Origin: an uncultured Desulfovibrio sp.
GTDB lineage: Bacteria > Desulfobacterota > Desulfovibrionia > Desulfovibrionales > Desulfovibrionaceae
NCBI GenBank assembly: GCA_913060505.1
Contig: CAJXRQ010000023.1
Coordinates: forward strand, 1 to 55,306
Length of the DNA stretch: 55,306 nucleotides
Reading direction: 5' to 3'
The notes under the pieces are model-generated. The model searched no databases. It worked only from the letters and a program-made list of their open reading frames with translations, and was not told the DNA's origin. The translations under genes were made by a program, and so were the position numbers. Below, in pieces: positions 15,450 to 24,125 of this stretch. The stretch's first letter is position 1; every line of letters starts with the position of its first letter.

Positions 15450-17921
15450 CTACATTTGTTCGTGTTCCGTACGGTTGATGATGTCGTTTTGCAGGTCGCG
15501 GGACAGGTCGCAGAAGTATGCGGAGTACCCGGCGATGCGGACGAGCAGGCTGCGGTACTTGTCAGGATCTTTCTGGGCGGCCAGCAACGTCTGCTTGTTG
15601 ATAATGTTGAACTGGATGTGCCACAGATGCAGGTCGCACCATGTGCGGATCATATCCACAATTTTCTGGGTTCCGGCCTCGCCCTCGACGACCTTCGGTG
15701 AGAGCTTGACGTTCAACAGACGGGATGCACGGTTTTTCATGCCGCGGTTCTTGGAGTGGTAGTTGGACATCAAAACGGCGGTGGGGCCCATATGGTCGGC
15801 TCCGTGGGAAGCGGATGAACCGTCGGAAAGGGCGGTCCAGGCCTCGCGTCCATTGGGCAGTGCGGAAACGACTTTGCCGAAGGGTACGTGTGATGTGATG
15901 GGCACATAGCGCACATCAAGGTTCACGCCACGCTCTTCGGAGTATTTCTGGGCGTAACGCTGGCAGACGGCGTCGATTTCTTTGGCGATGGCGTCGGCGT
16001 ACGGGTCGTTGTTGCCGTAGCTCGGAGCCGAACGCAGGATCTCGCGGACGTCTTCGTAACCCTCGAAGTTGGCGGAGATGGCCTTGAGGACTTCGTCCAT
16101 GGTCAGCTTCTTGTCTTCGAAGACGACCTTCTTGATGGCGGCCAGACAATCGACCACGGTGCCGTAGCCCAGGAACTCGAAGTAGGAGTATTCCAGGCCG
16201 CCGGGAATGAACTGGTTCTGCAGGTCCAGACCTTCCTTCATGCACAGGTCGTGCAGGACGGAAGCCAGCGGGGTGGCGAAGTGCTCGGGACGCAGGGAAT
16301 CAACAATGTACTGCTGGCGGAATGCCTTCACGAGCAGGTTGTTATGCTGTTTGATGTATGCGTCGTAGAACTCGTCCCAGCTTTCCATCTTGGTGACGTC
16401 ACCTGTTTCGAGACCCACGACCTGGTCGCCGTACTTGAGCATGCGGCCATTGTGCATGGTCATCTCCATGGCCGTGGCAAAGTTCACGTACACGCAACCC
16501 GAAGTGTAGGTCTCGATGTTGGGCATACGGGCTTCGGTGCAGCCGGACACGGAGTAGTCCATGGCCTGGTCGTAGGGAGCACCTTTTGCAGTGTACAGAG
16601 GGACAACTTCCTCATCGTTGATCAGTTTGGGGAAGCCCGAGCCGTCCTTGATGGTCTCGGCAATTTCGGCCAGGAACCGTTCCGGTGAACAGGAGTGGAT
16701 ACGAGCCGCCAGGTCGGGGTAGTTCAGCGGGAATTCGCGTTTGGACTCCAGAAAGAGATAGGACAGTTCGTTGGTGGCGTCTTCGCCCTGCGGAGTTTGG
16801 CCACCGATGGTAACGGCTTCCCAGTGGGCGTAGCCTTCGTTGAACTCGTTGCCGGTGGGGTTGATGTAGAGATCAATGAACTGAGCCATTTCGACCCACA
16901 TCATTTCCAGCAATTCCTTGGCCTGTTCACGGGTCAGGATACCGGCTTCCAGATCCTGTTCGTAGTAGGGGAACAGGTACTGGTCCATGCGGCCATTGGA
17001 GATGATGGCGGAAGCCTTCTGCTCGATGCGGGAGAACATCTGCACGAACCACTGGGACTGAATGGCGTCACGGAAGTCCTTGGCGGGCTCGGCGGGCATG
17101 CGCTCGCAACGATCGGCCATGGCCAGCAGTTCTGCCTTGCGGATCTTGTCGGTCTCCTTCCCGGCCATCTCACGGGCGAGGTCGGCGTGACGGCGGGCCC
17201 ACAACATGATGGCGTCGCAGATCATGATCATGGCTTCGTAGAAGGGACGCTTTTCCCAGGTCTGGACCGGGCTTTCGGCGTCGAGTTCAGCCATGCGCTC
17301 TTCGGCTTCGCGCTTGATGTCCTTGAAGCCTCGCTTGAGAACCTTGTCGTAGTCGTGGACCCACTGCAGGGCAGAGCGGTATGAGGAGGTTTCGGAGACG
17401 ACGAACTTGGACTTCAGGCCCATGTCATCGTCGTAGGTCACGCCGCGCAGGTCGTCGGGCATGGCACCGTTCAGGTGCTCGTGGTAGGTCTTGCCCTTCC
17501 AGTAGGGAGCGATCTCGGTAAGCACGATGTTCACTTCCTCGTCGGTGATCTTGAACGGGCTTTTTTCGCGCTTGTCCAGCTCGCCGAGGGTGGAGTAGAA
17601 GTCGCCGTCGATTTCCGGGTACAGGATGCCGTAACGGCCCTGCTTGCCGGCGCGACCTGCGATCAGGGATCCCGGAGTAATGTATACGGTCATCTTCTCG
17701 GCGCAGTTCTTCAGAGCCTTGGCCCACCGCAAAACCAGGGGCTGTCCCTCGGTTGCCTTCATTGATTCTGTGAAGTAGCGGGCGCGTTCGATATCGATGA
17801 ACGGGGTGGTCATATGGAAGGAGTCAAGAATTTCGTAAATACGCTCGCGACCGGCACGGGTGTCGATGCTGTTTGCAATCCGTGCCTCTTGAGGGGACAG
17901 GCAGCAATCAAAAGTGGTCAT
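15450..17921 (-). CDS. Glycyl radical sulfonate sulfite-lyase (IslA/HpsG type)
   Basis: 823 residues. The glycyl loop RIAGYSAYF puts the radical Gly at 798 and the catalytic Cys/Glu are in SGCTEAR (C461, E463). Isethionate lyase residues that I recall as R189, Q193, W374, C468, E470 and R678 map here to R182, Q186, W367, C461, E463 and R671, a constant shift of 7; F682 maps to I675. The enzyme should cleave the C-S bond of a 2-hydroxysulfonate to sulfite plus a carbonyl (acetaldehyde from isethionate, hydroxyacetone from dihydroxypropanesulfonate). ATG 17921 follows AGGAGA, with a sigma-54 promoter upstream. Cytoplasmic and oxygen-sensitive by family. Confidence 0.88.
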   Translation of the reverse strand: MTTFDCCLSPQEARIANSIDTRAGRERIYEILDSFHMTTPFIDIERARYFTESMKATEGQPLVLRWAKALKNCAEKMTVYITPGSLIAGRAGKQGRYGILYPEIDGDFYSTLGELDKREKSPFKITDEEVNIVLTEIAPYWKGKTYHEHLNGAMPDDLRGVTYDDDMGLKSKFVVSETSSYRSALQWVHDYDKVLKRGFKDIKREAEERMAELDAESPVQTWEKRPFYEAMIMICDAIMLWARRHADLAREMAGKETDKIRKAELLAMADRCERMPAEPAKDFRDAIQSQWFVQMFSRIEQKASAIISNGRMDQYLFPYYEQDLEAGILTREQAKELLEMMWVEMAQFIDLYINPTGNEFNEGYAHWEAVTIGGQTPQGEDATNELSYLFLESKREFPLNYPDLAARIHSCSPERFLAEIAETIKDGSGFPKLINDEEVVPLYTAKGAPYDQAMDYSVSGCTEARMPNIETYTSGCVYVNFATAMEMTMHNGRMLKYGDQVVGLETGDVTKMESWDEFYDAYIKQHNNLLVKAFRQQYIVDSLRPEHFATPLASVLHDLCMKEGLDLQNQFIPGGLEYSYFEFLGYGTVVDCLAAIKKVVFEDKKLTMDEVLKAISANFEGYEDVREILRSAPSYGNNDPYADAIAKEIDAVCQRYAQKYSEERGVNLDVRYVPITSHVPFGKVVSALPNGREAWTALSDGSSASHGADHMGPTAVLMSNYHSKNRGMKNRASRLLNVKLSPKVVEGEAGTQKIVDMIRTWCDLHLWHIQFNIINKQTLLAAQKDPDKYRSLLVRIAGYSAYFCDLSRDLQNDIINRTEHEQM

Positions 17922-18010
17922 TTCAGTTCTCCTAAATGATGAACGTTTGCTTATACTTAATCGTAAAACAGTGGTTGTGGAGCCACGCGTTCTGAACGCA
18001 TTTTCCAATA

Positions 18011-18026
18011 AGCATCGATCGTGCCA
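18011..18026 (-). promoter_or_regulatory. Sigma-54 (-24/-12) promoter of the GRE operon
   Basis: Minus-strand reading TGGCACGATCGATGCT against the consensus TGGCACG-N4-TTGCW: one mismatch, exact GG-N10-GC spacing. The start would be near 18000, about 80 bp before the GRE ATG. Confidence 0.8.
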
Positions 18027-18104
18027 AATGTGTAATTATCTGTTTTTTATAGATTAATTACAAAATGGTCTTTTTGGGCATGATTTCACAAATGCAGCCG
18101 TGTT

Positions 18105-18120
18105 GTTGCAAAAGAACAAC
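18105..18120. promoter_or_regulatory. Operator site 2 (half-degenerate)
   Basis: GTTGCA-AAAG-AACAAC: the left half is perfect, the right half matches 4 of 6. It lies 79 bp upstream of the GRE promoter, in enhancer position. Confidence 0.5.
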
Positions 18121-18188
18121 GTTTTCAGTTTTTATCGAAGTATTTCAGGATATTAAAATGCATGTTGCGTGAGCGCACAAAGCAGCTT

Positions 18189-18204
18189 GTTGCAACTGTG
18201 CACA
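18189..18204. promoter_or_regulatory. Operator site 3
   Basis: GTTGCA-ACTG-TGCACA: 11 of 12 palindrome bases kept. It is placed between the divergent GRE and amidohydrolase promoters and may serve both. Confidence 0.6.
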
Positions 18205-18347
18205 AAGTCCTGATTCTCGTCATCAGAACAGACTGACTTCAGGCGCCTGTCATCGGTTCTTTTTAAAAAAAGAGTGTATGTTTGAGTGGTTGCGTGTGCC
18301 GTTCTTTACAACATCATTTTCCGTAGCGGCGTTGGGGTGTGATTCCG

Positions 18348-18363
18348 TGGCACTGCCTTTGCA
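18348..18363 (+). promoter_or_regulatory. Sigma-54 (-24/-12) promoter of the amidohydrolase-like gene
   Basis: TGGCACTGCCTTTGCA matches the -24 TGGCAC and -12 TTGCA elements with exact spacing. The expected start near 18375 leaves a short leader with AAGGAG before GTG 18411. Confidence 0.85.
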
Positions 18364-18410
18364 ATTCGGCGTGAAATAATCGAACGCACTCGTTAAAAAG
18401 GAGAATACCC

Positions 18411-19241
18411 GTGCAAATTATCGATTTTCGTTTTCGGCCGAACACGCAGGCCACTATTGACGGTTTTACAAACAGCACCATGTTCAAAGGCATGTTCGCC
18501 AAGATAGATCTTACCCATCTGGTGGCTCAGGAAGTTTCTGAAGTTGTTAAAATGATTAAGGAAAATGAGGTTATTAAGGCTGTCATCACGGGCCGGGACT
18601 GCTCTATGACCTATGACGCCGCAGCCAACAATGGCGGGGTTATTTCCTTTGTGAAGGATTTCCCCGACATGTTTCTTGGGTTCATGGGCGTTGACCCCCA
18701 CAAAGGAATGGACGGGGTCTACGAGCTGAACCGCCAAATCACGGAAGAGGGGATGCACGGAGCCGCTATCGACCCTTACCTTGCGAAGATTTTCGTCAAT
18801 GATGCCAGGTACTATCCGATTTATGCCAAGTGCTGCGAGCTGGGCATTCCCGTCGTTGTGTCAACGGGGCCTGGCACTTTGGTTCCCGGCGCAGTGATGG
18901 AGCATGCCGCGCCACGCTACATTGATTATGTGGCTCGGGATTTTCCGGAGTTGAAGATTGTCATCAGTCATGGGGGATATCCGTGGGTTGAAGAGGCTAT
19001 CATGGTTACCGAGCGCAATGAGAACGTCTATATGGAATTGTCAGAATATGAGCGCCATCCCGGCGGAGAATCCTACATAAAGGCTGCAGCGGGTTTGATA
19101 GGCGACAAACTGCTTTTTGCCAGTGCTCATCCCGGCGCCGATTTTCGTGATGCTATCGCCATGTACAATGGATTTGGTTTGCCCGAGGATGTTCTTGAAG
19201 CCATTATGTTCAAGAACGCTAAGAAGGTTCTCGGCCTATAG
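18411..19241 (+). CDS. Amidohydrolase-fold protein with altered metal site
   Basis: 276 residues, a single TIM-barrel of the amidohydrolase-2 type (late motifs VISHGGYPWVEEA near 184 and FASAHPGADF near 235). The usual first-strand HxH metal motif is RxR (IDFRFRP, residues 4-10), and the usual GSDxP aspartate position reads SAHP. The normal binuclear site is therefore lost or rebuilt. Start GTG 18411 has AAGGAG 9 bp upstream. It has its own sigma-54 promoter, divergent from the GRE. It may act on the sulfonate or its carbonyl product, or be non-catalytic. No certain function. Confidence 0.75.
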   Translation: MQIIDFRFRPNTQATIDGFTNSTMFKGMFAKIDLTHLVAQEVSEVVKMIKENEVIKAVITGRDCSMTYDAAANNGGVISFVKDFPDMFLGFMGVDPHKGMDGVYELNRQITEEGMHGAAIDPYLAKIFVNDARYYPIYAKCCELGIPVVVSTGPGTLVPGAVMEHAAPRYIDYVARDFPELKIVISHGGYPWVEEAIMVTERNENVYMELSEYERHPGGESYIKAAAGLIGDKLLFASAHPGADFRDAIAMYNGFGLPEDVLEAIMFKNAKKVLGL

Positions 19242-19268
19242 GGCTTGTGGTCGCATATCACAGTATCC

Positions 19269-19296
19269 AAGGGGGCGTGAAAGCGTCCCTTTTTTT
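19269..19296 (+). terminator. Rho-independent terminator
   Basis: AAGGGGGCG-TGAAA-GCGTCCCTT followed by a run of T, 27 bp after the amidohydrolase stop. Confidence 0.75.
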
Positions 19297-19409
19297 GTTC
19301 CTTTCACCACGTTTGGATGCACTTCCCGATTTTTCTATGTGAAATTTATCGCAGGCGGTGTGGTTGCCTGCTTCTTTCGAGTTTGTTAAGGCTCAAAGCC
19401 ACACGAATT

Positions 19410-19425
19410 GTTGTCCTTGTGCAAC
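19410..19425. promoter_or_regulatory. Operator site 4
   Basis: GTTGTC-CTTG-TGCAAC: right half perfect, left half 4 of 6. It forms a tandem pair with site 5, start to start 17 bp. Confidence 0.55.
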
Positions 19426-19426
19426 G

Positions 19427-19442
19427 GTTGCAGCAGTGCAAC
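19427..19442. promoter_or_regulatory. Operator site 5 (perfect palindrome)
   Basis: GTTGCA-GCAG-TGCAAC, a perfect 6-4-6 palindrome like site 1. It lies about 300 bp upstream of the TRAP promoter, an allowed distance for a sigma-54 enhancer acting through DNA looping. Confidence 0.7.
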
Positions 19443-19745
19443 ATCGTGTAGATTTCGTTTTAATTCGAGTCGTATATGCCATTTTAGCCCCGATAAGAAT
19501 ACATTTTGTTGCAGGGTGGAAACAAAAAAAATGTTTTTGCCATTTTAAATTGTCCTCAAATTCACAAAGGCTGTTTACCGGCCATGTGAATGTTTAATTT
19601 TTTTTATGGCTCTCCGTAGCACAGTCTCTTCTCTCTAAAGCTATAACTTTTAGGATGTTGCGGCATAAAAGTATATAGTTATCTCTACTAGTTAGCTGTA
19701 GAGCCGTTTTTGTGCGGCCGTGCATTGTTCCTGTTTTCACAAGAG

Positions 19746-19761
19746 AGGCACCCTCTTTGCA
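19746..19761 (+). promoter_or_regulatory. Sigma-54 (-24/-12) promoter of the TRAP operon
   Basis: AGGCACCCTCTTTGCA keeps GGCAC, TTTGCA and the GG-N10-GC spacing. It implies a leader of about 285 nt before dctP; this holds the hairpin CGATGC-CTCA-GCATCG and, about 11 bp later, a T7 run near 20010. The 19297-19745 stretch otherwise holds only sites 4 and 5. Confidence 0.7.
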
Positions 19762-20056
19762 CAACAGGGTGACAGTTCGCACAGTTGAGGACTCTGGCGA
19801 ACCGTAGTCTCTGTCTATTCCTTATTGGTGTGGAGCCAAATTCAAGACGAGACATTGGTCATGTTTGCACATGGCCGTTGGTAGATCCTGATCTTAATAC
19901 AGTCACTTTGGTTGCAGTTTTACGAGATCTTCGAAAGTTAGGGGTAAAACAATCAACCGTAGTTAAAGATTGGGTGGTCCACGATGCCTCAGCATCGCAC
20001 CAAGCGCCTTTTTTTATGGGAAGGCCTACTCAAAAACTGTCAATCTGGAGCCTATA

Positions 20057-21058
20057 ATGAAAAAAACATTTATCCTGATTATGGCCGCGGCGTTGCTGGT
20101 CTTATCCACTTCCGCCTTTGCGGAAAATTACAAAGGGACCATGATCATGGCCGCTACGGCCAATCCCGCAGGAAGCCTCCATGCTGTTGCCCTGGAGAAA
20201 TTCAAGGAAATTGTTGAAAAGGAATCCGCCGGAAAGGTCCGTGTGAATCTATTTTTAGGTGGCTCCATGGGATCGGAGCAGGCCAACGTTAAGCAGCTCC
20301 GCGACTCCGAATTACATGTTGCCGTTCTGGCTGCAGGCAACCTGACGCCGTTTGCTCCTGCCGCAACCATTACCATTTTGCCTTACCTTTTTCCCAAGAT
20401 CGATAACGCATACGCCCTGTTTGGCAATGACGGATTTGTTAACGGACTGGGCAACGATGTGGCCAAGCAAAGCCTGACTCGGCCTTTGGGGTGGCTTATC
20501 GGCGGTTACCGTGTGCTGACCAACTCCAAGCACAGCATTACCAAGATAGACGATTTGCAGGGGCTCAAAATTCGCGTGCCCAAGGTTCGCATCCAGCTCG
20601 ATTCCTTCCGTTCCTGGGGAGTGGAACCTCACCCGCTGGCTTGGTCCGAGACGTTCAATGCCCTGCAGCAGGGTGTTGCAGATGGTCAGGAGAACCCGCA
20701 CTCCATCAACCAGGACCAGAAGTTCTGGGAAGTACAGAAGTATATCACCGATCTGCACTACATGCTTTGGGTTGGTCCTCTGCTGGTTTCTGAAAAGTGG
20801 TTCAGGCGACTGCCGGAAAATACCCAGGCGCTTGTGAAAAAGGCTGCCAGGGAAGCCTGTGAATATGAGTGGAAATGGGTTGCCAAGCAGAATCAGACTG
20901 CTCTGGAAAACTGCCTCAAGCACGGCATGACCCTTGAGGAACTCTCCGATGAAGATGTGTGGATGAACAAAGCCCGAGCTCTGTGGCCTCAGTACTACGA
21001 GGCTGTTGGCGGAAAGGAAAAGATCGACAACGCATTGAAGATCATGGGCCAGAACTAG
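20057..21058 (+). CDS. dctP: TRAP transporter solute-binding protein (DctP family)
   Basis: 333 residues. Signal peptide MKKTFILIMAAALLVLSTSAFA, then a DctP-type periplasmic binding protein with LQGLKIRVPKVRIQLDSF and WSETFNALQQGVADGQENP, the ligand-binding Arg and hinge regions of the family. ATG 20057 follows GGAG. By position next to the GRE it should capture a sulfonate such as isethionate or DHPS, though DctP proteins more widely bind carboxylates. First gene of a dctPQM operon with a sigma-54 promoter. Confidence 0.9.
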   Translation: MKKTFILIMAAALLVLSTSAFAENYKGTMIMAATANPAGSLHAVALEKFKEIVEKESAGKVRVNLFLGGSMGSEQANVKQLRDSELHVAVLAAGNLTPFAPAATITILPYLFPKIDNAYALFGNDGFVNGLGNDVAKQSLTRPLGWLIGGYRVLTNSKHSITKIDDLQGLKIRVPKVRIQLDSFRSWGVEPHPLAWSETFNALQQGVADGQENPHSINQDQKFWEVQKYITDLHYMLWVGPLLVSEKWFRRLPENTQALVKKAAREACEYEWKWVAKQNQTALENCLKHGMTLEELSDEDVWMNKARALWPQYYEAVGGKEKIDNALKIMGQN

Positions 21059-21069
21059 AGAATACAATA

Positions 21070-21089
21070 GGGCGGACTAAGGTCCGCCC
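21070..21089 (+). other. Intra-operon hairpin between dctP and dctQ
   Basis: A perfect 8-bp stem GGGCGGAC-TAAG-GTCCGCCC with no T-run. Such hairpins stabilise the binding-protein message and give more binding protein than membrane subunits. Confidence 0.65.
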
Positions 21090-21116
21090 ATAATCCCCTG
21101 CGGTGGTATCCCAAGA

Positions 21117-21626
21117 ATGTTTATACTCAAAAAATTCTTTGCAGACTTTGAGGAAGGCGCCTGCATGGTTCTGGTTGCAACCATGGTGTTTGCCCTCACG
21201 TTGCAGGTTCTCATGCGTTTCGTCTTCAGCTCATCCTTGGCGTGGACTGAGGAACTGTCCCGCTACAGTTTTATTTGGTCTGTGTATATGGGGGGCGTGT
21301 TGGCTGTGAAGCATTCCCAGCATGTGCGTATCACAGCGCAGTTCATGGTTCTTTCCCCAAAATGCCGGGTGGCCGTGCTTCTGTTCACGGATACCGTCTG
21401 GTTTCTGGCCAATCTCTTCATCGCCTACCAGTCGGCCAAGGTGCTCGGTGATGCCTTCGAATTTCCCGAGGTTTCTCCGACACTGGGTATTGTCAAAGGT
21501 TATGTTGAGGCCATGTTGCCCGCCAGTTTTCTGTTGATGAACCTCAGGTTGGTCATACGATACTGGCACCTTGTGAAAAACAGGGAACTAATGACCTTGG
21601 CGAAGATTGATGGAGGTGATGCGTAA
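21117..21626 (+). CDS. dctQ: TRAP transporter small permease (DctQ)
   Basis: 169 residues with four TM segments and the family motif AWTEELSRYSFIW (about 41-53). Small inner-membrane subunit that pairs with DctM. Its stop TAA overlaps the ATG of dctM by one base, so translation is coupled. Confidence 0.9.
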   Translation: MFILKKFFADFEEGACMVLVATMVFALTLQVLMRFVFSSSLAWTEELSRYSFIWSVYMGGVLAVKHSQHVRITAQFMVLSPKCRVAVLLFTDTVWFLANLFIAYQSAKVLGDAFEFPEVSPTLGIVKGYVEAMLPASFLLMNLRLVIRYWHLVKNRELMTLAKIDGGDA

Positions 21627-22924
21627 TGTCTACTCTCGCTATAACCATCGTCTGCCTGATCGTTTGTTTCTTCCTCGGCATGCCTATCTTCATGTCGTTG
21701 ATCATTTCGGCTGCACTTGCCATTGCGACCAGTGGCTATCTCCCTCTGTCCATTATCCACAACTCGCTGTTTGACGGCGTGAACCTGTTTCCGTTGCTGG
21801 CCATCCCCTGCTTCGTTATTGCCGGTACACTCATGGAGTACGGTAATATTACAAAGCAAATTATTGATGTTGTAAAACAGCTGGTTGGCCGTCTGCCCGG
21901 CGGACTCGGCATTACCACCATCATGGCCTGCACGTTTTTTGCCGCCATCTCTGGCTCCGGTCCGGGAACTGTGGCAGCCATTGGTACTTTGATGATCCCA
22001 TCCATGGTGCGTAGCGGGTATACCCCATCCTACGCCGCGGCATCGGCTTCGTCGGGGGGAACTATCGGCATTTTGCTGCCGCCGAGTAACCCCATGATCA
22101 TCTTTGCCATTTTGGCCAACGTGTCTGTAACCGCCATGTTCACTGCGGGTATTGTACCCGGTCTGATGGTGGCTGTGTTCATGACTTCCATGGCTATGGT
22201 CAAGGCTAAAATGGAGGGCGTCAAACAGGATACGGAACAGCCTCCGTTTAACCTGAAGGTCTTCCTGAAAAGCTTTTCAAAAGGCGGTTTTGCCTTGGCC
22301 ACCCCGTTCATTATCCTGGGATCCATCTACTCGGGTATGGCTACTCCGGTCGAGGCTTCGGTTATCGCCATTGTCTGGTCGTTGTTTGTCGGTATTGTCA
22401 TCAACAGGGCGTTGCGCTGGAAACACATCAAGTTGTCTCTGCTGGAAGGCTCCATGCTTTGCGGTACGGTTCTTCTGATTGTGGGGGCTTCTACCCTGTT
22501 CGGCAAGATTCTGACTTACGAACAGGCTCCGTTGCGTCTTGCCAACATGGTGCTTGGCGTTTCCAAAGATCCGGCTGTCGTCCTGTTGATGATTGTGGCC
22601 ATTTTGTACTTCCTGGGCATGTTCATGGAGACTCTGTCCACCATGATCATCCTTGCCCCGGTCTTGCTGCCCATGGTTACAGGACTCGGCATCGACCCGA
22701 TCCACTTCGGTGTTATCATGGTCATTACCAACGAGGTCGCCATGCTCACGCCGCCTCTGGGCGTTAATCTCTTTGTGGCCTCACGTATTGCGAACCTGTC
22801 AGTGGAAAAAATTTCGCTGGCGGTGCTACCATATCTGTTCGTCTTAACCATGAGTATACTTATTGTCATTTACTGCCCATTCCTCAGTACCTGGCTCCCT
22901 TCCGTTATCGGTGCGGGGCAGTAA
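21626..22924 (+). CDS. dctM: TRAP transporter large permease (DctM)
   Basis: 432 residues and about twelve TM segments. Typical DctM features: ISGSGPGTVAAIGTLMIPSM in the first half and ETLSTMIILAPVLLPMV in the second. It forms the Na+-driven channel for substrate delivered by DctP. It ends 21 bp before a strong terminator. Confidence 0.92.
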   Translation: MSTLAITIVCLIVCFFLGMPIFMSLIISAALAIATSGYLPLSIIHNSLFDGVNLFPLLAIPCFVIAGTLMEYGNITKQIIDVVKQLVGRLPGGLGITTIMACTFFAAISGSGPGTVAAIGTLMIPSMVRSGYTPSYAAASASSGGTIGILLPPSNPMIIFAILANVSVTAMFTAGIVPGLMVAVFMTSMAMVKAKMEGVKQDTEQPPFNLKVFLKSFSKGGFALATPFIILGSIYSGMATPVEASVIAIVWSLFVGIVINRALRWKHIKLSLLEGSMLCGTVLLIVGASTLFGKILTYEQAPLRLANMVLGVSKDPAVVLLMIVAILYFLGMFMETLSTMIILAPVLLPMVTGLGIDPIHFGVIMVITNEVAMLTPPLGVNLFVASRIANLSVEKISLAVLPYLFVLTMSILIVIYCPFLSTWLPSVIGAGQ

Positions 22925-22944
22925 ATTTAACCTGCTTTGATCGC

Positions 22945-22981
22945 AACCGGCTCCGCCAGATTTTGGCGGGGCCGGTTTTTT
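22945..22981 (+). terminator. Rho-independent terminator after dctM
   Basis: Arms ACCGGCTCCGCCA and TGGCGGGGCCGGT, then TTTTTT. The AKR Shine-Dalgarno GGGGGA begins right after it, so the AKR is read by leak-through or by a promoter within the hairpin region. Confidence 0.85.
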
Positions 22982-22990
22982 GGGGGAACT

Positions 22991-23935
22991 ATGAAATATC
23001 TTACCCTGCACACCGGAGCAAAAATGCCTGCTCTTGGTCTTGGTACATGGCGCGCAGACAAGGGAGAAGTTGCCAAGGCTGTTACCGAAGCCTTGAACAT
23101 AGGGTATCGCCACGTGGACTGCGCTCATGTCTACGGCAACGAAGTTGAAGTCGGCGAAGCACTGAAGGCTTCTTCGGTCCCACGTCAGGAACTGTGGGTC
23201 ACTTCCAAACTCTGGAACAACGCCCAACGTCCGGAAAATGTCCGGCCTGCCCTGGAAAATTCACTGCGGGATCTTGGGCTTGATTATCTTGATCTTTATT
23301 TGATCCACTGGCCTGTGCAGCTTTCTCACAACGTCATGTATCCGCAGTCCGGAAAGGATCTTCTTCCATGGACCGAAGCCCATGCCCTGGAAACCTGGAA
23401 TGCATTGGAAGCCTGTGTTCAGGCCGGGCTGGTACGTCACATCGGAACTTCGAATTTTAGTACTAAAAAAATTCAGCCGTTGCTTGACAACGGTTCCATT
23501 CAGCCTGCGGTCAGTCAGGTGGAGATGCATCCGTATTTGCAGCAAAACGGGATGCGCAACTATTGTCGGGCCAAAGGGATAGCCGTCACCGGGTTTGCCC
23601 CTTTGGGATCCAAGCACCGTCCGTCTCATCAGCACAAGGAAGGAGAACCGAGTCTTCTTGACCATCCTGAAATTTTAGCCATGGCGGAAAGGCTTGGCAC
23701 GACTCCGGCAGCAGTGTTGCTCGGCTGGGCCGTCACCCGGGGGACTTCTGTTATTCCCAAATCCACGAATCCTGATCGGCTCAGGCAGAATCTGGCTGCT
23801 GCCGATCTTGAATTAAGTGAGGCTGATTTGACCATTGTTGAGGGTCTGGATATGCGTTACCGTTTTCTTGACGGCTGCCATTGGGTGATGGAGGGATCGC
23901 CTTACACCATGAAAAATCTTTGGGATGGTGAATGA
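22991..23935 (+). CDS. Aldo/keto reductase
   Basis: 314 residues, (beta/alpha)8 AKR. The catalytic tetrad is complete: D43, Y48, K73 and H106. The NADP(H)-binding stretch IPKSTNPDRLRQN is near the C-terminus. ATG 22991 is chosen because GGGGGA precedes it. As the last metabolic gene of the locus it may reduce the carbonyl released by the GRE (hydroxyacetone to propanediol, or acetaldehyde to ethanol). No acetaldehyde dehydrogenase is present in the window, which makes this enzyme the only visible outlet. Confidence 0.85.
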   Translation: MKYLTLHTGAKMPALGLGTWRADKGEVAKAVTEALNIGYRHVDCAHVYGNEVEVGEALKASSVPRQELWVTSKLWNNAQRPENVRPALENSLRDLGLDYLDLYLIHWPVQLSHNVMYPQSGKDLLPWTEAHALETWNALEACVQAGLVRHIGTSNFSTKKIQPLLDNGSIQPAVSQVEMHPYLQQNGMRNYCRAKGIAVTGFAPLGSKHRPSHQHKEGEPSLLDHPEILAMAERLGTTPAAVLLGWAVTRGTSVIPKSTNPDRLRQNLAAADLELSEADLTIVEGLDMRYRFLDGCHWVMEGSPYTMKNLWDGE

Positions 23936-24125
23936 CGCTGGCCTCTTATTTCTGCCTTGTGATTAACCGAATTGCCGTAAGAAAAGTATAATTTCCATTT
24001 TTCAATGGAGAGTAATGCGTCTGTTCTTGCCTTGAGGGGGGAAAAGTGCCGGGGAATGGCAATTGTGCCGGGGGTAAGTGGCTTAGTTACTTGACTGTAT
24101 TAATTTTATAATGGGGAATATTTCT

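Noticed and set aside
17922..18008. N-terminal extension of the GRE to 18008
   Set aside because: It would run past the ribosome binding site AGGAGA and the expected transcription start; the length from 17921 fits the family.
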